From Candidatus Marithrix sp. Canyon 246 (GTDB taxonomy: Bacteria; Pseudomonadota; Gammaproteobacteria; Beggiatoales; Beggiatoaceae), in assembly GCF_001723685.1 (NCBI RefSeq), contig NZ_MCBX01000020.1, positions 1 through 50,374 on the forward strand: DNA of 50,374 nt, in the 5' to 3' direction. Positions 9,985 through 20,983 of this stretch are shown one piece after another. A program made the translations under genes and the position numbers. Every line of letters begins with the position of its first letter. The first letter of the stretch is position 1. The notes beneath the pieces are model-generated. The model ran no database searches, was not told where the DNA came from, and saw nothing but the letters and a program-made list of their open reading frames with translations.

Positions 9985-10028
9985 AAATAATACTCTCAAG
10001 GCTTGATTTAAAATTCTGTTATTATATA
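9985..10028 (+). repeat. 44-bp repeat, copy A
   Basis: This 44-bp stretch matches 12130-12173 at 40 of 44 positions (shared core ATTCTGTTATTATATA). Here it lies just upstream of an ATPase-gene 5' remnant (10063, plus strand) and of the acyltransferase start (minus strand). In the other place it lies upstream of the first hybrid kinase. It may be a dispersed repeat or a duplicated promoter region; no well-spaced sigma-70 boxes are evident. Confidence 0.6.
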
Positions 10029-10062
10029 TCAAAATCCCTTTTTCACCTGAAGGAAAAACAAC

Positions 10063-10258
10063 ATGCAATATCCCTTAGCAGAAAAAATCGGCAATCCTGA
10101 TTAATAAAAATGAGTGAAACTGATGTGATTGAAAGGGGCAATTTCGGGGCTTACAAGATCGTACACTCAATTTAATTTTGCGTAACCGTTTTGGAGAAGC
10201 ACTGGAATTTTGCCAGATACATGGAATTGGTACTGCTAATCAAATTAAGCAGTATTAA
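10063..10258 (+). pseudogene. Collapsed remnant of ATPase/nuclease gene: 5' and 3' ends joined
   Basis: An ATG at 10063 reads [13 protein letters not shown] then stops; this looks like the N-terminus of prokaryotic ATPases of the kind found at the start of the window. From 10196 another frame reads EALEFCQIHGIGTANQIKQY and stops at 10258, which matches the 3' end of the gene entering from the right edge of the window (50236-50374, ALEFCQMVGIGTANQIKQY). So the ends of one gene remain while nearly the whole body has been lost. The stretch between (10102-10190) is unassigned. Confidence 0.6.
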
Positions 10259-10265
10259 AACTATC

Positions 10266-10280
10266 AGACCTGACAGGTCT
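10266..10280. repeat. CCTGACAGG dispersed palindrome, single unit
   Basis: A single 15-bp AGACCTGACAGGTCT unit directly after the ATPase-gene remnant; same family as 2622-2653. The rest of 10281-10386 shows no further feature that I can support. Confidence 0.6.
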
Positions 10281-10386
10281 AAAACTCAATGATTATATCA
10301 TTTCCAATGAATGGCCCATACTATCACAAACAGGCCATTTCAAATATTGTTTCTTATGTTTTTCAATATTAACATCAATAAAAATT

Positions 10387-11460
10387 ATGACAAAATTTAA
10401 GTTAATAAATACTATGCTTTTATTTGCCGTATTCAGCGGCAATGCTGTGGCTGATGAGGTTTCCTCAAAAGCCATTTATGATTCCAAAACTAAAACACTA
10501 TCTTTGGAAAATATTTTGGTTCCTTTTATAGATGAATTCACTGGTAAAGAAACTGATAATCAAGGAATATTTGACGCTCAATTACAGGAAAAAACCAAGC
10601 TCGTATTTGAATTGATTCCTTGGAGTATCAATTTCAAAAACATGTTTGATGGAAAAAATACTAGCGGCTATATTTTGTATGATCACAAAACTAGATCAGT
10701 AAAAATTCCTTGTTTTGAAGTTACTACGATTGCTAAATTTGGTGATGGAATTGAAGGGGATGTTATATATTACAAAGATGTCAACATGAAACAGAGGCAT
10801 GTAAATTATCCAATTTTTCATGTTGATAATATGACAAAAACTGATAGTTGTGAAAGTTCAGTTATTCCAGAACCTGATGAACCACCTCAAAAACCAACTT
10901 TAACAACAACTCCAACAACAACGATAGATGACACTGTAGAAGTTGAAGTTAATGGAGACATTGGAACAACTGTTTTTGTAAATAGAGTTGATACTGGTAA
11001 AACTATTGGTTCAAGTGGTAAAGTTAAGGTTACACTTGATACTAGTGGTGATGATGGGGATAAGAGTTTTTCTATTAGTTTGAAGGATAGTGCTGGTAAT
11101 GAAAGTGAGGTTTTGAGTTTTAGTATTTCTAAAAGTAAGGCAGGATACTCAGATTTCTATGTCAAAGGACAATACACTGTTTATGTAGATCCCATGTATA
11201 ATAACATTGAAATAAATAATAATCATAAGACACTTACACAATGGGCAAATGAGTTAGGGTTCGAGATTGAAGATTTAGCGAATGATGTGGTTTATGAGTG
11301 CTATAATCGAAATCAAGTATATCCTGACTGTACTTCATGGGGATCAGATGAAACATATGGATATAATTATGAAAAATGGGAATTCCACAAATGCTCTTAT
11401 AATAGCTGGTCATGGGATGATTGTTATAATAGACCAAAAGAAATATATATCAAAAAATAG
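10387..11460 (+). CDS. Secreted protein with Ig-like domain, function unknown
   Basis: A 357-residue protein. Residues 1-22 form a signal peptide (MLLFAVFSGNAVA, then DEVSS). The mature N-terminal part (23-155) is a beta-rich domain with two cysteines. A Pro/Thr-rich linker (EPDEPPQKPTLTTTPTTT) leads to a bacterial Ig-like domain (about 175-245: VEVNGDIGTTVFVNRVDTG then GNESEVLSFSIS). The last ~100 residues are rich in Tyr, Asn, Trp and Cys (VYECYNRNQVYPDC, KCSYNSWSWDDC) and end in a basic tail; paired cysteines suggest disulphides. I do not recognise the family. The combination suggests an extracellular or surface-binding protein. It has no close operon partner; palindromic DNA and a mobile element lie downstream. 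Confidence 0.75.
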   Translation: MTKFKLINTMLLFAVFSGNAVADEVSSKAIYDSKTKTLSLENILVPFIDEFTGKETDNQGIFDAQLQEKTKLVFELIPWSINFKNMFDGKNTSGYILYDHKTRSVKIPCFEVTTIAKFGDGIEGDVIYYKDVNMKQRHVNYPIFHVDNMTKTDSCESSVIPEPDEPPQKPTLTTTPTTTIDDTVEVEVNGDIGTTVFVNRVDTGKTIGSSGKVKVTLDTSGDDGDKSFSISLKDSAGNESEVLSFSISKSKAGYSDFYVKGQYTVYVDPMYNNIEINNNHKTLTQWANELGFEIEDLANDVVYECYNRNQVYPDCTSWGSDETYGYNYEKWEFHKCSYNSWSWDDCYNRPKEIYIKK

Positions 11461-11688
11461 CCTTGTAGAGTGTATAAGCGATAGGTTTGGATCCAAACTA
11501 CATCAAAACCTAACCGGTGTATGACGCTTTGCTTATACACCATACACTGGCTGTAGGTTGAGCTGACGAAAGGATACGAAGTCACGGAGCGAAGCGGAGT
11601 AAGCCCAACATTTTTAAATAATTTCATTTTAGAAGCACTTCCCGGTATTACTTCCATATTTCATCAGCAACAATAAATACACTAAGTA
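11461..11688. repeat. Palindromic intergenic DNA with GATACGAAGTCA-core repeat
   Basis: A hairpin is formed by GTGTATAAGC (11470-11479) and its complement GCTTATACAC (11531-11540). It encloses a perfect 14-bp palindrome GTTTGGATCCAAAC (11484-11497). From about 11551 to 11611 a second repeat runs from GTAGGTTGAGC through GATACGAAGTCA to AAGCCCAACATT. Its core GATACGAAGTCA is also in the palindromes at 19102-19210 and 36571-36665, so these are probably one family. The hairpin may terminate transcription of the preceding secreted-protein gene. No coding sequence is supported here. Confidence 0.55.
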
Positions 11689-12030
11689 ACTGATGTTACG
11701 CACCTAGATTCGTGTCAATTTTATCAGTTGCCCCTCTTAGGGGCTGACATACTAGCCTAGGGCAACGCCCTAGGGTTTGATTTGTCTAGAATTTTAGCCC
11801 TCTTAGGGCGATACATAATACATGAGTTTTGAAAATTTCTTAAAATTATCCAAAAATACCAGATTGAATATGATTAAAATATCTAATTGATAAGCATTAA
11901 TTATATACCGCCCTTTCAGGGCTAAAATATTAAACAAATCAAACCCTAGGGCGTTGCCCTAGGCTAGTATGTCAGCCCCTTTCAGGGGCAACTAATAAAA
12001 TTAACATGAATCGGGGTGCGTAACATCAGT
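11689..12030. mobile_element. 342-bp MITE-like element with ~135-bp inverted repeats
   Basis: The left end (ACTGATGTTACGCACC from 11689) and the right end (reverse complement to 12030) form long, imperfect inverted repeats that reach about 135 bp inward, leaving a short AT-rich centre. Within the arms are smaller palindromes, such as CTAGGGCAACGCCCTAG. The element is flanked by an exact 5-bp duplication AAGTA (11684-11688 and 12031-12035), as expected for transposition. It has no coding capacity, so it must be moved in trans. The long arms could also form a large cruciform or RNA hairpin that insulates the following kinase gene. Confidence 0.75.
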
Positions 12031-12129
12031 AAGTAATATAAAACAAGTTGCAATAATACCGACAAATAAAAACTTTCTGCAAATTTTTGTAAATAACTTA
12101 TATTATGCATTACCAAATAATTCATAGTT

Positions 12130-12173
12130 AAATAATATTCTCAAGGGTTGATTTCAGATTCTGTTATTATATA
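12130..12173 (+). repeat. 44-bp repeat, copy B, upstream of first hybrid kinase
   Basis: Matches 9985-10028 at 40 of 44 positions. It lies 45 bp before the kinase start codon, so it may contribute to its promoter. The remaining leader holds ATTGGAATAATTATTGTA (12188-12205), which is repeated exactly upstream of the second kinase (15943-15960). Confidence 0.6.
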
Positions 12174-12218
12174 CCGCACTAACCCCCATTGGAATAATTA
12201 TTGTACTTATCATAATAT

Positions 12219-15200
12219 ATGAAAATTTCAGTTAAAAATATCTTAATTTTATGGTTTTTCAGTTTGCAACCAGTATTTGCTGACGCTATTAAATTTAAAC
12301 ATTTCACTATTGATGATGGTTTATCAGATAATTTTGTAAGCCCAATATTACAAGATCATCAAGGTTTTTTATGGGTTGGAAGCAAAAATGGCTTAAACAA
12401 ATATGATGGTGCAGAATTTACCATTTATAGTCATGATTCTGACAATTCACATACTATTAGTAATAACTATGTTTGGAGTCTGCTTGAAGATAGTAATGGT
12501 ATTTTATGGGTTGGTACTTGGGGTGGTGGTTTTAATAAATTTGATCCTGTTACTCAAAAATTCACTCGTTATCAACATGATAAAAATAATCTCAATAGTT
12601 TAAGTAACGATAATATATGGAATATTTATGAGGATAAAGCTGGTATTTTATGGATTGGAACCGGTGATGCTGGTTTAAATAGGTTTGATCCTAAAACTGA
12701 GACTTTTACTCATTATAAACATGATCCCAAAAATCCTCATAGTATTAGCAATAATAGTGTCACCCGCATTTACCAAGATAAAACCGGTATCTTTTGGATT
12801 AGCACTTATGGTGGTGGTTTAAATAAATTTGATCCTAAAACTGAGAAGTTTATTCATTATGATTTAACTAATAATTCTTTATGGTCTCTATATTGGGATA
12901 GTGAAGATAAACTTTGGTTAGGTACAGAAAAGGGTTTAGATCAATTTGATCCTCAAACTGAAAAGTTTGTTCATTATTTGAGTGAAGATACTATCTTGTC
13001 GATTTATCAAGATAGCAGTGGCAGATTATGGATTGGTACTTATAACGGTTTGAATTTGTTTGATAAAACTAATAAAACCTTTATTCGTTTTCAGGAAAGT
13101 GATACTGATACAAATAGTATTAGCGATAATACAATCTGGAATATTAATGAAGACAGAACCAAAACCTTATGGGTGACAACAAATCAAGGCTTGAATAAAT
13201 ATGATCCCGGTGATTATAGATTTGCTCTGTATCAACATAACCCAACAAGCTTAAATAGTCTTAGTGATAAACAAGTTTCGACAATTTATGAAGATGAAAA
13301 TGCAATTCTTTGGTTAGGCACAGAAGGTGGTGGTTTAAATAAATTTGATAGAAAAAACAATAAGTTTACTCACTATAAAAATAGTCTAAGCAATAATGTA
13401 ATTAGAAGTCTGCGTGCTGATAAACATGGTGTGCTTTGGATTGGCACTGCTGGAGGTGGGTTAAATAAATTTAATCCTAAAACCGAAAAATTTGTTCATT
13501 ATAATAAATCCAAGGGCTTAAATAATGATTCTATTTTAAGCATTGATCTTGATTCGCAAGGCAATGTTTGGATTGGAATGAATGGCGGTGGAGTTGATAA
13601 ATTCGATCCTATCACTGAAACTTTTAAGCATTATAATAAAAAATTAATATCTAATTGGGTGACAAATGTCATGGTAGATTCCAATCAAAATGTATGGATT
13701 GGAACCGAAAATGGCTTAACTAAACTCAATCCTAAAACTGACAGTTTCATTAATTATTCTGGTTTAAGCAATGGTTTCATTAATAGAACTTACGAAGATA
13801 GTAATGGCATTATTTGGATAGGCACTAATGATGGTTTAAATAAGTTAAATTCCACAAACAATAATTTTACTGTTTATCGCACTAAAAATGGTTTAGTTAG
13901 TAACAATATAATTGATATTATAGAAGATAATCAAGGTAACTTATGGTTAAGCACCAATAAAGGCATTTCAAAATTTAACCCTAAAACCGAAAAATTCAGA
14001 AATTATAATAGTGCTGATGGTTTGCAAAATAACTTATTTTTAAATGATGCCGCTTATAAAAGCAAAACTGGTGAAATATTTTTAGGTGGTGTTAATGGTT
14101 TTAATGCTTTTTACCCAGATAAATTAGTTGATAATCCATATATACCACCAGTGGTATTGACTGATTTTCAAATCTTTAATAGTTCAGTCAACATGGGTAA
14201 GCAAGTTACTCTGTCTTATGATCAATCAGTATTTACAATTAAATTTGCCGCTTTAAATTATCGAGCCTCAGAAAAAAATAAATATGCTTATATGATGCAA
14301 GGTTTTGATAAAACATGGAATTACGTCAATAGCAAACGACGTTTTGCTACTTATACCAATTTAGATGCCGGTAAATATACCTTCAAAGTCAAAGCCTCAA
14401 ACAATGATGGGCTTTGGAATCAAACTGGTGCTGCAATTAAAATAATTATTACACCACCTTGGTGGCAAACATGGTGGGCTTATTTAGTTTATAGCATAGT
14501 AATTATTGGTAGTTTTCTTGGTTTATTTATAGTACAAACTAAAAAAGAAGCGGCAGAATTAGCTAACCAAGCTAAAAGTCAATTTCTTGCTACTATGAGT
14601 CATGAGCTTCGCACGCCGCTGAATGGAATTTTAGGTTATGTGCAAATTTTAAGACGCGAACAAACGATTAAAAATAAACAAGGTTTAGATGTTATTCAAC
14701 GCAGTGGCGAACATTTATTAACCCTAATTAATGATATTTTAGACTTATCTAAAATTGAAGCCGGTAAATTAGAAATCAATCCAGATAAATTACATTTGCC
14801 GAATTTTTTATCAGAAATTGCATTATTATTTAGAATGCGAGCAACCCAAAAAGGCATTGCATTTGTTAATGAAACATCTGAATTACCGAATTGCGTTTAT
14901 GCAGATGAAAAACGACTCAAACAAGCTCTATTAAATTTACTAAATAATGCGATAAAATTTACTCAAACAGGGCAAGTAAAATTAACAGTAAAACATCAAG
15001 CTACTAGATTTTACTTTGAAATAGAAGACTCTGGCGAAGGAATAGCGGCTGATGATTTAGAAAATATTTTTCTACCATTCAAACAAGTAGGTAAAAAATC
15101 TAAACAAATAGAAGGCACCGGTTTAGGATTAGCTATAACTAAAAAACTCATAGAAATGATGAGTGGAAAATTAGAAGTAAGCAGCAAACTAGGTTTTGGT

Positions 15201-15905
15201 AGTAAATTTTGGTTTGAAATAGCTTTAGAAACATGCGAAGATATTACTATTGCAAAAGTTGATCAGCCAAAAATTATAGGATTTAAACCAAGAAATAGTG
15301 AATTTAAAATCTTAATTGTCGATGATATCTGGGATAACCGCATTATTTTAAATCAAATATTAATGGGTTTAGGATTCAAAACATTAGAAGCTAATAATGG
15401 GCAAGAAGCTTTAGAAAAAGCCAATAATTTTCATCCAAACGCGATTATAATGGATATGAATATGCCTATAATGGATGGATTAGAATCTACCAGACAATTA
15501 CGTTTGCAAACTGCATTTGATAATACAATTATTATAATGATGTCAGCCAATGTATTTCAAAAACAACAACAAACAGCTTTAGAAGCTGGCTGCAATGCTT
15601 TTGTAGAAAAACCAATAGATATAGATAAATTTTTAGGATTGTTAGGAAAATTATGCTCATTAGAATGGATTTATGAAACTCCAGAAGCAACAATCTCTGC
15701 TCCTATGGAATATCCAGCGGCAGCAGAAATAGAAGTATTATATAACTTAGCCAAAATGGGTAAAATAAAAGCAATTATAGATACAGCAGAAGCATTATCA
15801 AGAAATGAACCTAAGCTAAGTAGTTTTAGTAAAAAACTTACTCAATTAGCTAGAGAATTTAAACTTCAAGAATTGAAAAATTTTTTAGAAACTTTATTGT
15901 CTTAA
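12219..15905 (+). CDS. Hybrid sensor histidine kinase with periplasmic propeller sensor
   Basis: A 1228-residue membrane kinase. Signal peptide at 1-21 ([10 protein letters not shown]-type cut). Residues about 25-640 are two-component-regulator propeller repeats (unit like [17 protein letters not shown], about a dozen or more), expected to form two seven-bladed propellers. A Y_Y_Y domain (about 650-735) and one transmembrane helix (about 750-775) follow. HisKA has phospho-accepting H795 ([11 protein letters not shown]), the HATPase_c has [15 protein letters not shown] and GTGLGLAI, and a receiver domain has D1079 (IIMDMNMP). A ~75-residue helical C-terminal module follows, shared with the next two kinases. 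The ligand is unknown; related propeller kinases often sense polysaccharide fragments. Its sensor half resembles the next gene, while its kinase/receiver half is closest to the third kinase, so it looks chimeric. No DNA-binding output domain. Confidence 0.93.
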   Translation: MKISVKNILILWFFSLQPVFADAIKFKHFTIDDGLSDNFVSPILQDHQGFLWVGSKNGLNKYDGAEFTIYSHDSDNSHTISNNYVWSLLEDSNGILWVGTWGGGFNKFDPVTQKFTRYQHDKNNLNSLSNDNIWNIYEDKAGILWIGTGDAGLNRFDPKTETFTHYKHDPKNPHSISNNSVTRIYQDKTGIFWISTYGGGLNKFDPKTEKFIHYDLTNNSLWSLYWDSEDKLWLGTEKGLDQFDPQTEKFVHYLSEDTILSIYQDSSGRLWIGTYNGLNLFDKTNKTFIRFQESDTDTNSISDNTIWNINEDRTKTLWVTTNQGLNKYDPGDYRFALYQHNPTSLNSLSDKQVSTIYEDENAILWLGTEGGGLNKFDRKNNKFTHYKNSLSNNVIRSLRADKHGVLWIGTAGGGLNKFNPKTEKFVHYNKSKGLNNDSILSIDLDSQGNVWIGMNGGGVDKFDPITETFKHYNKKLISNWVTNVMVDSNQNVWIGTENGLTKLNPKTDSFINYSGLSNGFINRTYEDSNGIIWIGTNDGLNKLNSTNNNFTVYRTKNGLVSNNIIDIIEDNQGNLWLSTNKGISKFNPKTEKFRNYNSADGLQNNLFLNDAAYKSKTGEIFLGGVNGFNAFYPDKLVDNPYIPPVVLTDFQIFNSSVNMGKQVTLSYDQSVFTIKFAALNYRASEKNKYAYMMQGFDKTWNYVNSKRRFATYTNLDAGKYTFKVKASNNDGLWNQTGAAIKIIITPPWWQTWWAYLVYSIVIIGSFLGLFIVQTKKEAAELANQAKSQFLATMSHELRTPLNGILGYVQILRREQTIKNKQGLDVIQRSGEHLLTLINDILDLSKIEAGKLEINPDKLHLPNFLSEIALLFRMRATQKGIAFVNETSELPNCVYADEKRLKQALLNLLNNAIKFTQTGQVKLTVKHQATRFYFEIEDSGEGIAADDLENIFLPFKQVGKKSKQIEGTGLGLAITKKLIEMMSGKLEVSSKLGFGSKFWFEIALETCEDITIAKVDQPKIIGFKPRNSEFKILIVDDIWDNRIILNQILMGLGFKTLEANNGQEALEKANNFHPNAIIMDMNMPIMDGLESTRQLRLQTAFDNTIIIMMSANVFQKQQQTALEAGCNAFVEKPIDIDKFLGLLGKLCSLEWIYETPEATISAPMEYPAAAEIEVLYNLAKMGKIKAIIDTAEALSRNEPKLSSFSKKLTQLAREFKLQELKNFLETLLS

Positions 15906-15942
15906 AAATTACAGGGATTGCATATAAGCAGAGAAGCCCATT

Positions 15943-15960
15943 ATTGGAATAATTATTGTA
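15943..15960 (+). promoter_or_regulatory. 18-bp leader motif shared by the two propeller kinases
   Basis: ATTGGAATAATTATTGTA is identical at 12188-12205, upstream of the first kinase. It contains the palindrome AATAATTATT. It may be a common operator/promoter part, or only sequence kept from the gene duplication. The preceding stretch (about 15908-15930, ACAGGGATTGCATATAAGCAG) resembles 43022-43043 after bioC, another small dispersed repeat. Confidence 0.35.
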
Positions 15961-15993
15961 ATTCTAAAACAAATCAATTTGAAAATTACAATA

Positions 15994-18900
15994 ATGAAAA
16001 TTTCAATTCAATATATATTTATATTATGGTCTTTAAGTTTGCAGCTAGTATATGCTGACGCTATTCAGTTTAAACATCTGACTATTGATGATGGTTTATC
16101 TGATAATTTTTTAATTCCTGTATTGCAAGATCGGCAAGGTTTTTTGTGGGTTGGAACCAAAAATGGCTTAAATAAGTATGATGGTGCTGAGTTTAGCGTT
16201 TATAGTCATGATCCTGACAATTCCCATACTATTAGTAATAATTATATCTGGAGTTTGTTTGAAGATCGTGCTGGTAATTTATGGGTTGGCACTTGGGGTG
16301 GGGGTGTTAATAAATTTGATCCTGTCACTCAGCAATTCATTCGTTATCAGCATGACAAAAATAATTCCAATAGTTTAAGTAACGACAATATTTGGAGTAT
16401 TTACGAGGATAAGGCTGGTATTTTATGGATTGGAACCGGTGATGGTGGTTTAAATAGGTTTGATCCTAAAACTGATACTTTTACTCATTATAAACATGAT
16501 CCCAAAAATCCTAACAGTATTAGCAATAACAGTGTCACGCGCATTTATGAGGATAAAACCGGTATATTTTGGATTAGCACTTATGGTGGTGGTTTAAATA
16601 AATTTGATCCTAAAACTGAAAAGTTTGTTCATTATAATTTAGGCAATCATTCTTTGTGGTGCTTATATTGGGATAGTCAGGATAAACTTTGGTTAGGTAC
16701 AGAAAATGGCTTGGATCAATTTGATCCTAAAACTGAAAAGTTTGTTCATTATTTGAATGAAGATACTGTCTTGTCGATTTATGAAGATAGCAGCGGCAGA
16801 TTATGGGTTGGCACTTATAATGGCTTGAATTTGTTAGATAAAGCAAATAAAACATTTACTCGTTTTCAAGAAAATCCGGCTATTGCCAATAGTATTAGCG
16901 ATAATACAATCTGGAATATTAATGAAGACAGAACCAAAACTTTATGGGTGACAACAAATCAGGGATTAAATAAATATGATCCCGGTGATTATAGATTTGC
17001 TCTATATCAACATAATCCAAAAGCATTAAATAGTCTTAGTGATGAGCAAGTATCTACAATTTATCAAGATAAAAATGCAATACTTTGGCTAGGCACAGAA
17101 GGTGGTGGTTTAAATAAATTTGATCGGAAAAGCAATAAGTTTGTTTATTATCAATATGATGAAAATGATCTAAACAGTCTGAGTAATAATTCAGTTAGAA
17201 GTTTGCGTGCTGATAAGCAAGGCGTGCTGTGGATTGGCACTGCTGGAGGTGGATTAAATAAATTTAATCCTGTTACTGAAAGTTTTGTTCATTATAATAA
17301 ATCCAAAGGCTTACATAATGATTCAATTTTAACTATTGATCTTGATTCACAAGGCAATGTCTGGATTGGTATGGATGGTGGTGGAGTTGATAAATTTGAT
17401 CCTGTCACAGAAACCTTTAAGCATTATGAAAAAAACTTAACTTCTAATTGGGTTACTCATGTGATGGTGGATTCCAGTGATAATGTATGGATTGGAACCG
17501 AAATTGGATTAACTAAACTCAATTCTAAAAATGATACATTCTATCATTATCAATATGATAAGGATAATCCTACCGGTTTAAGCAATGGCTTCATTAATAC
17601 ATCATATGAAGATAGTAACGGCACTATTTGGATAGGCACTAATGATGGTTTAAATAAGTTAAATTCAACTACTAATAATTTTACTGTTTATCGCACTAAG
17701 CATGGTTTAGCTAGTAATAATGTGATTGAAATCTTAGAAGATAATCACGGTAATCTATGGTTTACCACTAGTAAAGGCATTTCAAAATTTAATCCTCAAA
17801 CTGAACAGTTCAGAAATTATAATCGTTATGATGGCTTGCAAAATAATTTATTTTTAAATGATGCCGCTTATAAAAGCAAAACTGGTGAATTGTTTTTAGG
17901 TGGTATTAATGGTTTTAACGCTTTTTCTCCAGATAAATTAGTTGATAATCCATATATTCCACCAGTAGTATTGACTGATGTTCAAGTATTTAATAGCTCA
18001 ATTAGTATGGGTAAACAAATCCGCCTTTCTTATGATCAATCGGTATTTACTATTAAGTTTGCCGCGTTAAATTATCGAGCCTCGCAAAAAAATCAATATG
18101 CTTATATGATGGAAGGTTTTGATAAGACATGGAATTATGTTGATAGTAAACGACGCTTTGCTACTTATACCAATTTAGATGCTGGTAAATATACTTTCAA
18201 AGTCAAAGCTTCAAACAATGATGGGCTTTGGAATCAAACTGGCACTTCAATTAAAGTCATTATTACGCCACCTTGGTGGCAAACATGGTGGGCTTATTTA
18301 ATTTATAGCATTTTAATTGTAGGTAGTTTAATCGGTTTTTTTATCGCTCAACAGAAAAAATTACAACAGGCTCGTGTATTTAATGAACGTTTGCAACAAG
18401 CTGATAAGTTAAAAGATGAATTTTTGGCTAATACTTCTCATGAATTAAGAACACCCTTAAATGGAATTATTGGTATTGCTGATTCCTTAATAGATGGTGT
18501 TACTGGTGAGTTATCTGATAAAACTAAGTCTAATTTAAGCATGATTGTTGCCAGTGGCAAACGTTTATCTAATTTAATTAATGATATTCTGGATTTTTCC
18601 AAATTAAAACATCAACAACTAGAATTACAACAGAAATCAGTTAGTTTGCGAGAACAGGTTGATTGTGTGCTGACGATTAGCCAGTCAATGTTAGCTAAAA
18701 AATCAATAAAATTGATTAATAAAATTGATTTAGATTTGCCTCCAGTGCTTGCAGATGAAAATCGCTTACAACAAATTTTATATAACCTTATTGGTAATGC
18801 GATTAAATTTACTGAAAAAGGTAGCGTCGAAATTTCAGCACAGCGACAAAATGATGATATAAAAATTAGTATTAGTGATACTGGAATTGGTATTGCTGCA

Positions 18901-20983
18901 AATAAACAAGGCAGAATCTTTGAATCTTTTGAACAAGCTGATGGTGGTATTGCTAGAAAATATGCTGGTACAGGATTAGGTTTAGCTGTTACAAAACAAT
19001 TAATTGAATTGCATGGTGGCAAAATATGGTGTGAATCTACACCGGGTATTGGTTCTACTTTTATATTTACTTTGCCTATTGCTAAACAAAAATCTGAACA
19101 TGGTGGGTTTCGTTATCGCTCTACCCACCCTACTGCTACTGCTACTGCAATTAATAATGTAGGGTGGGTAGAGCAAAGCGATACGAAGTCAGCGATAGCT
19201 GAAACCCACCATATTCTAAAAAATGATAAAACTTATACAATATTAATTGTAGATGATGAGCCTATTAATTTACAAGTAGTTAGCAACTATTTATCTTTAC
19301 AAGATTATCGTATTATACAAGCTAGCAGTGGTGCTGAGGCATTGGCGATGATAGATGATGGTTTGAAACCTGATGCTATTTTGCTTGATGTTATGATGCC
19401 TTCTATGACTGGTTATGAAGTCACACGTAAATTACGTGAAACTTGGGGTGCTATTGATTTACCGATTTTATTATTAACCGCAAAAAATCAAATCGAAGAT
19501 TTAGTAACAGGTTTAGAAGTAGGTGCAAATGATTATTTAACTAAACCTATTAGTAAACAAGAATTAATCGCTCGTCTTAAAACACATATTGGAATTTCTA
19601 AATTAAAAATTGCAAAAGAAGTGGCTGATTTAGCTAATCAAGCTAAAAGTCAGTTTCTTGCTACTATGAGTCATGAATTACGCACACCGCTGAATGGTAT
19701 TTTAGGCTATGCTCAAATTTTAAAAAATGATTCTTCACTTAATCAACGCGCTCAAGATGGTTTAAATATTATTGAACAAAGTGGTGATCATCTTTTAACT
19801 CTAATTAATGATGTGCTTGATTTAGCCAAAATTGAAGCAGGTAAAATTGAGCTTGATACTAGCGATTTTGAATTATCTAGTTTCCTTAGAACTATTACTG
19901 AAATAGTTCGTATTCGTGCCGAGCATAAAAATATTTATTTTAAATATCAAATAGATGATGATAAGTTAGGAGCGGTACACGGCGATGAAAAACGCTTACG
20001 CCAAGTCTTGATTAATTTGCTTGGTAATGCCGTTAAATTTACTGATCATCAAGGTGTAACATTTAAAGTTAAAACCATCGAAAATTCATTGATTCGTTTT
20101 CAGATACAAGATACTGGTATTGGCATTGCATCTGATGACATTGAAACTATTTTTAATCCTTTTCAACAAGTTGGTGAAAAACCACGTCAAATCCAAGGCA
20201 CTGGCTTAGGCTTAGCGATTAGCCACAACTTAGTTGAATTAATGGGTGGAACATTACAAGTAACAAGTGAATTAGGCAAAGGTAGCAGCTTTTGGTTTGA
20301 TTTAAATTTACCAAAAGTCAAAGATTTCACTGCAATTGCCAATGTAGAAACCAGAAAAATAAAAGGCATAAAATCTGAAACCCCATTAATTTTAATAGTA
20401 GATGATAAACCAGATAATAGACAATTATTAATTGATATACTGGCACCAATCGGATTTGAAATCATAGAAGCTAGTAATGGAGTTGAAGGTTTAACGAAAG
20501 CAATTGAATATCAACCCAAACTAATTATTACTGATTTAATGATGCCAGAAATGGATGGCTTTGAAATGACGCGCGAAATTAGACAATTATTTAGCAATAC
20601 AATAATCATTGCTAGCTCAGCGCGTGTTTTTGAAGAGGATCATCAAAGTAGTTTAAAGGCGGGTTGTAATGCTTTCTTGCCGAAACCAATTAAAGTTGAA
20701 CGCTTATTTGAATACTTGCAACGATATTTATCTGTAGAATGGATTTATGAAGATGTTGTTTCTAGCACAGTTAGCACTGCTCCTTTAATATTACCTTCTC
20801 AAGAAATCATAGAAAATTTATTTGAACTTGCTATGAGTGGTGATGTTAGAACCATTAAAGAACAAGTGGCTAATTTGGCACAACAAGATCAAAAATTTGA
20901 ACCCTTTGCAACAGAATTAAATCAGTTTATAAAGCGTTTTGAAGTTAATAAAATGTGTGATTTCTTAGAATCTTATTTAGAAA

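Noticed and set aside
10029-10068. Longer start for the acyltransferase (28 extra codons)
   Set aside because: The extra residues are not family-like, cover the 44-bp repeat, and the inner ATG has its own ribosome site and matches the family N-terminus.
11424-11657. Minus-strand open frame over the palindromic intergenic DNA
   Set aside because: It covers hairpins and a dispersed repeat, has no start signal and no protein-like composition.
12403-12603. Alternative frames inside the propeller repeats of the kinases
   Set aside because: They recur at the same place in both kinases (16178-16378) because of the repetitive coding sequence; shadows only.
15979-15993. TTG start for the second kinase
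   Set aside because: The ATG 15 bp downstream aligns exactly with the paralogue's signal peptide start.
13200-18000. Possible tandem DNA repeat in the propeller regions
   Set aside because: The periodicity is explained by the protein repeat ([13 protein letters not shown]) and diverges at DNA level; not a separate repeat element.
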